Source: Deltaproteobacteria bacterium
Lineage (GTDB): Bacteria; Desulfobacterota; Dissulfuribacteria; Dissulfuribacterales; QOAL01
Reading direction: 5' to 3'
DNA length: 6,347 bases
NCBI GenBank assembly: GCA_027068235.1
Contig: JAMOUE010000358.1
Coordinates: 1-6,347, forward strand
Numbering within the stretch: the first letter of the stretch is position 1; every line of letters begins with the position of its first letter. The position numbers and the translations under genes are program-made. A model generated the notes under the pieces. It searched no databases, was not told the DNA's origin, and saw only the letters and a list, made by a program, of their open reading frames with translations. Shown here piece after piece: positions 5,917-6,347 of the stretch.

Positions 5917-6347
5917 ATGGCAACAAAAAAGAAAAAAAGCAGGGGCAAGGCAATTCAGTTTCAGGTTAGTTGGTCGGGTTTAATTGCCATAGTGGTATCT
6001 TGTGTTTGTGTCCTTTTGTGGACCTTTGTTCTTGGTTTTTGGATGGGGCAAAAGGTAATTACAGGAAATTCCAATGAACCTCAGGTCTCTGTTTATAAGC
6101 CAAACGTCAAAGACAAACATGCCCAAGACATCAAATTTGGTGAGCCCAAACAAGATATTGCATTGAATTCTGAAAAGGATGAATCTGCCATTAAAGAGCT
6201 TACTGCCCTAAAGAAGAGTCTCAAGGAAGAGGCTTCTGCACAAGAAGAGACAATCAAAACGGAAGTTCTTCCAGAAGCAGGACATACAAAAACTAGTAAT
6301 GAGGCCTCGAAAGAAAAAGAAGAGGTAAAGGCAAAAAAGGAATCAGC
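5917..6347 (+). CDS. Membrane-anchored protein, probably SPOR-domain type (3' end outside window)
   Basis: Incomplete at the window edge: 143 codons are visible and the frame is still open. The visible part has a lysine-rich cytoplasmic start (MATKKKKSRGK), one membrane segment at about residues 19-43 (WSGLIAIVVSCVCVLLWTF), a short FWMGQ exit, and then a long hydrophilic Lys/Glu/Ser/Ala-rich linker with no fold visible. A basic N-tail, single TM and charged linker is the usual front half of SPOR-domain proteins, which bind denuded peptidoglycan at division sites, and such genes often follow argS in Desulfobacterota. The SPOR domain itself would lie beyond the window, so the name is inference; other single-pass envelope proteins with linkers fit too. 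AGGTGAGG (5901-5908) lies eight bases before the ATG. The argS stop is 21 bases upstream, suggesting one operon. Confidence 0.8.
   Translation, partial: MATKKKKSRGKAIQFQVSWSGLIAIVVSCVCVLLWTFVLGFWMGQKVITGNSNEPQVSVYKPNVKDKHAQDIKFGEPKQDIALNSEKDESAIKELTALKKSLKEEASAQEETIKTEVLPEAGHTKTSNEASKEKEEVKAKKES

Noticed and set aside
1..6347. A new defence, mobile or RNA-based system
   Set aside because: All substantial open frames belong to recognisable housekeeping, envelope or signalling families; no direct repeats, integrase, transposase, reverse transcriptase, or long structured non-coding region was seen.

Overview
The window looks like chromosomal DNA from a Gram-negative anaerobe, most likely a member of the Desulfobacterota (the delta-proteobacterial sulfate or sulfur metabolisers). 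The reasons are a CbiK-type cobaltochelatase with an export signal, an OprB-type outer-membrane porin, a stand-alone pyruvate-kinase C-terminal-like protein, and argS followed by a short-spaced membrane-anchored gene of SPOR-protein type. Base composition is moderately AT-rich by eye, and Shine-Dalgarno sites are strong and purine-rich. The lineage call is inference; no rRNA or other taxonomic marker is present. Coding density is high, no gene-free stretch exceeds about 150 bases, and there are no tRNAs, rRNAs, CRISPR arrays, insertion sequences or phage genes.

Layout: (1) 63-2447, plus strand: an exported CbiK-like sirohydrochlorin cobaltochelatase, then 21 bases later an OprB-like carbohydrate-type porin with an N-terminal coiled coil. 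The pair ends at a strong hairpin terminator (2481-2504). (2) 2504-4045 (or 4132), minus strand: in order of transcription, a single-domain PilZ protein, a stand-alone PK_C-domain protein, and smpB (the trans-translation factor). The last two are 35 bases apart and probably co-transcribed. (3) 4231-6347, plus strand: argS (arginyl-tRNA synthetase), then a one-TM, Lys/Glu-rich protein cut by the window end, probably a SPOR-domain cell-envelope protein. The pilZ and argS genes diverge from a short AT-rich region in which candidate promoters for both directions overlap.

How they work together: smpB and argS are ordinary translation genes. PilZ implies c-di-GMP signalling. The CbiK/porin pair is the most distinctive unit, because a metal-tetrapyrrole chelatase in the periplasm is paired with an outer-membrane channel. 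I see no clearly new multi-gene defence, mobile or RNA system. The items worth a second look are the CbiK-porin pairing, the orphan PK_C protein, start-site choices for three genes, and the overlapping divergent promoters.
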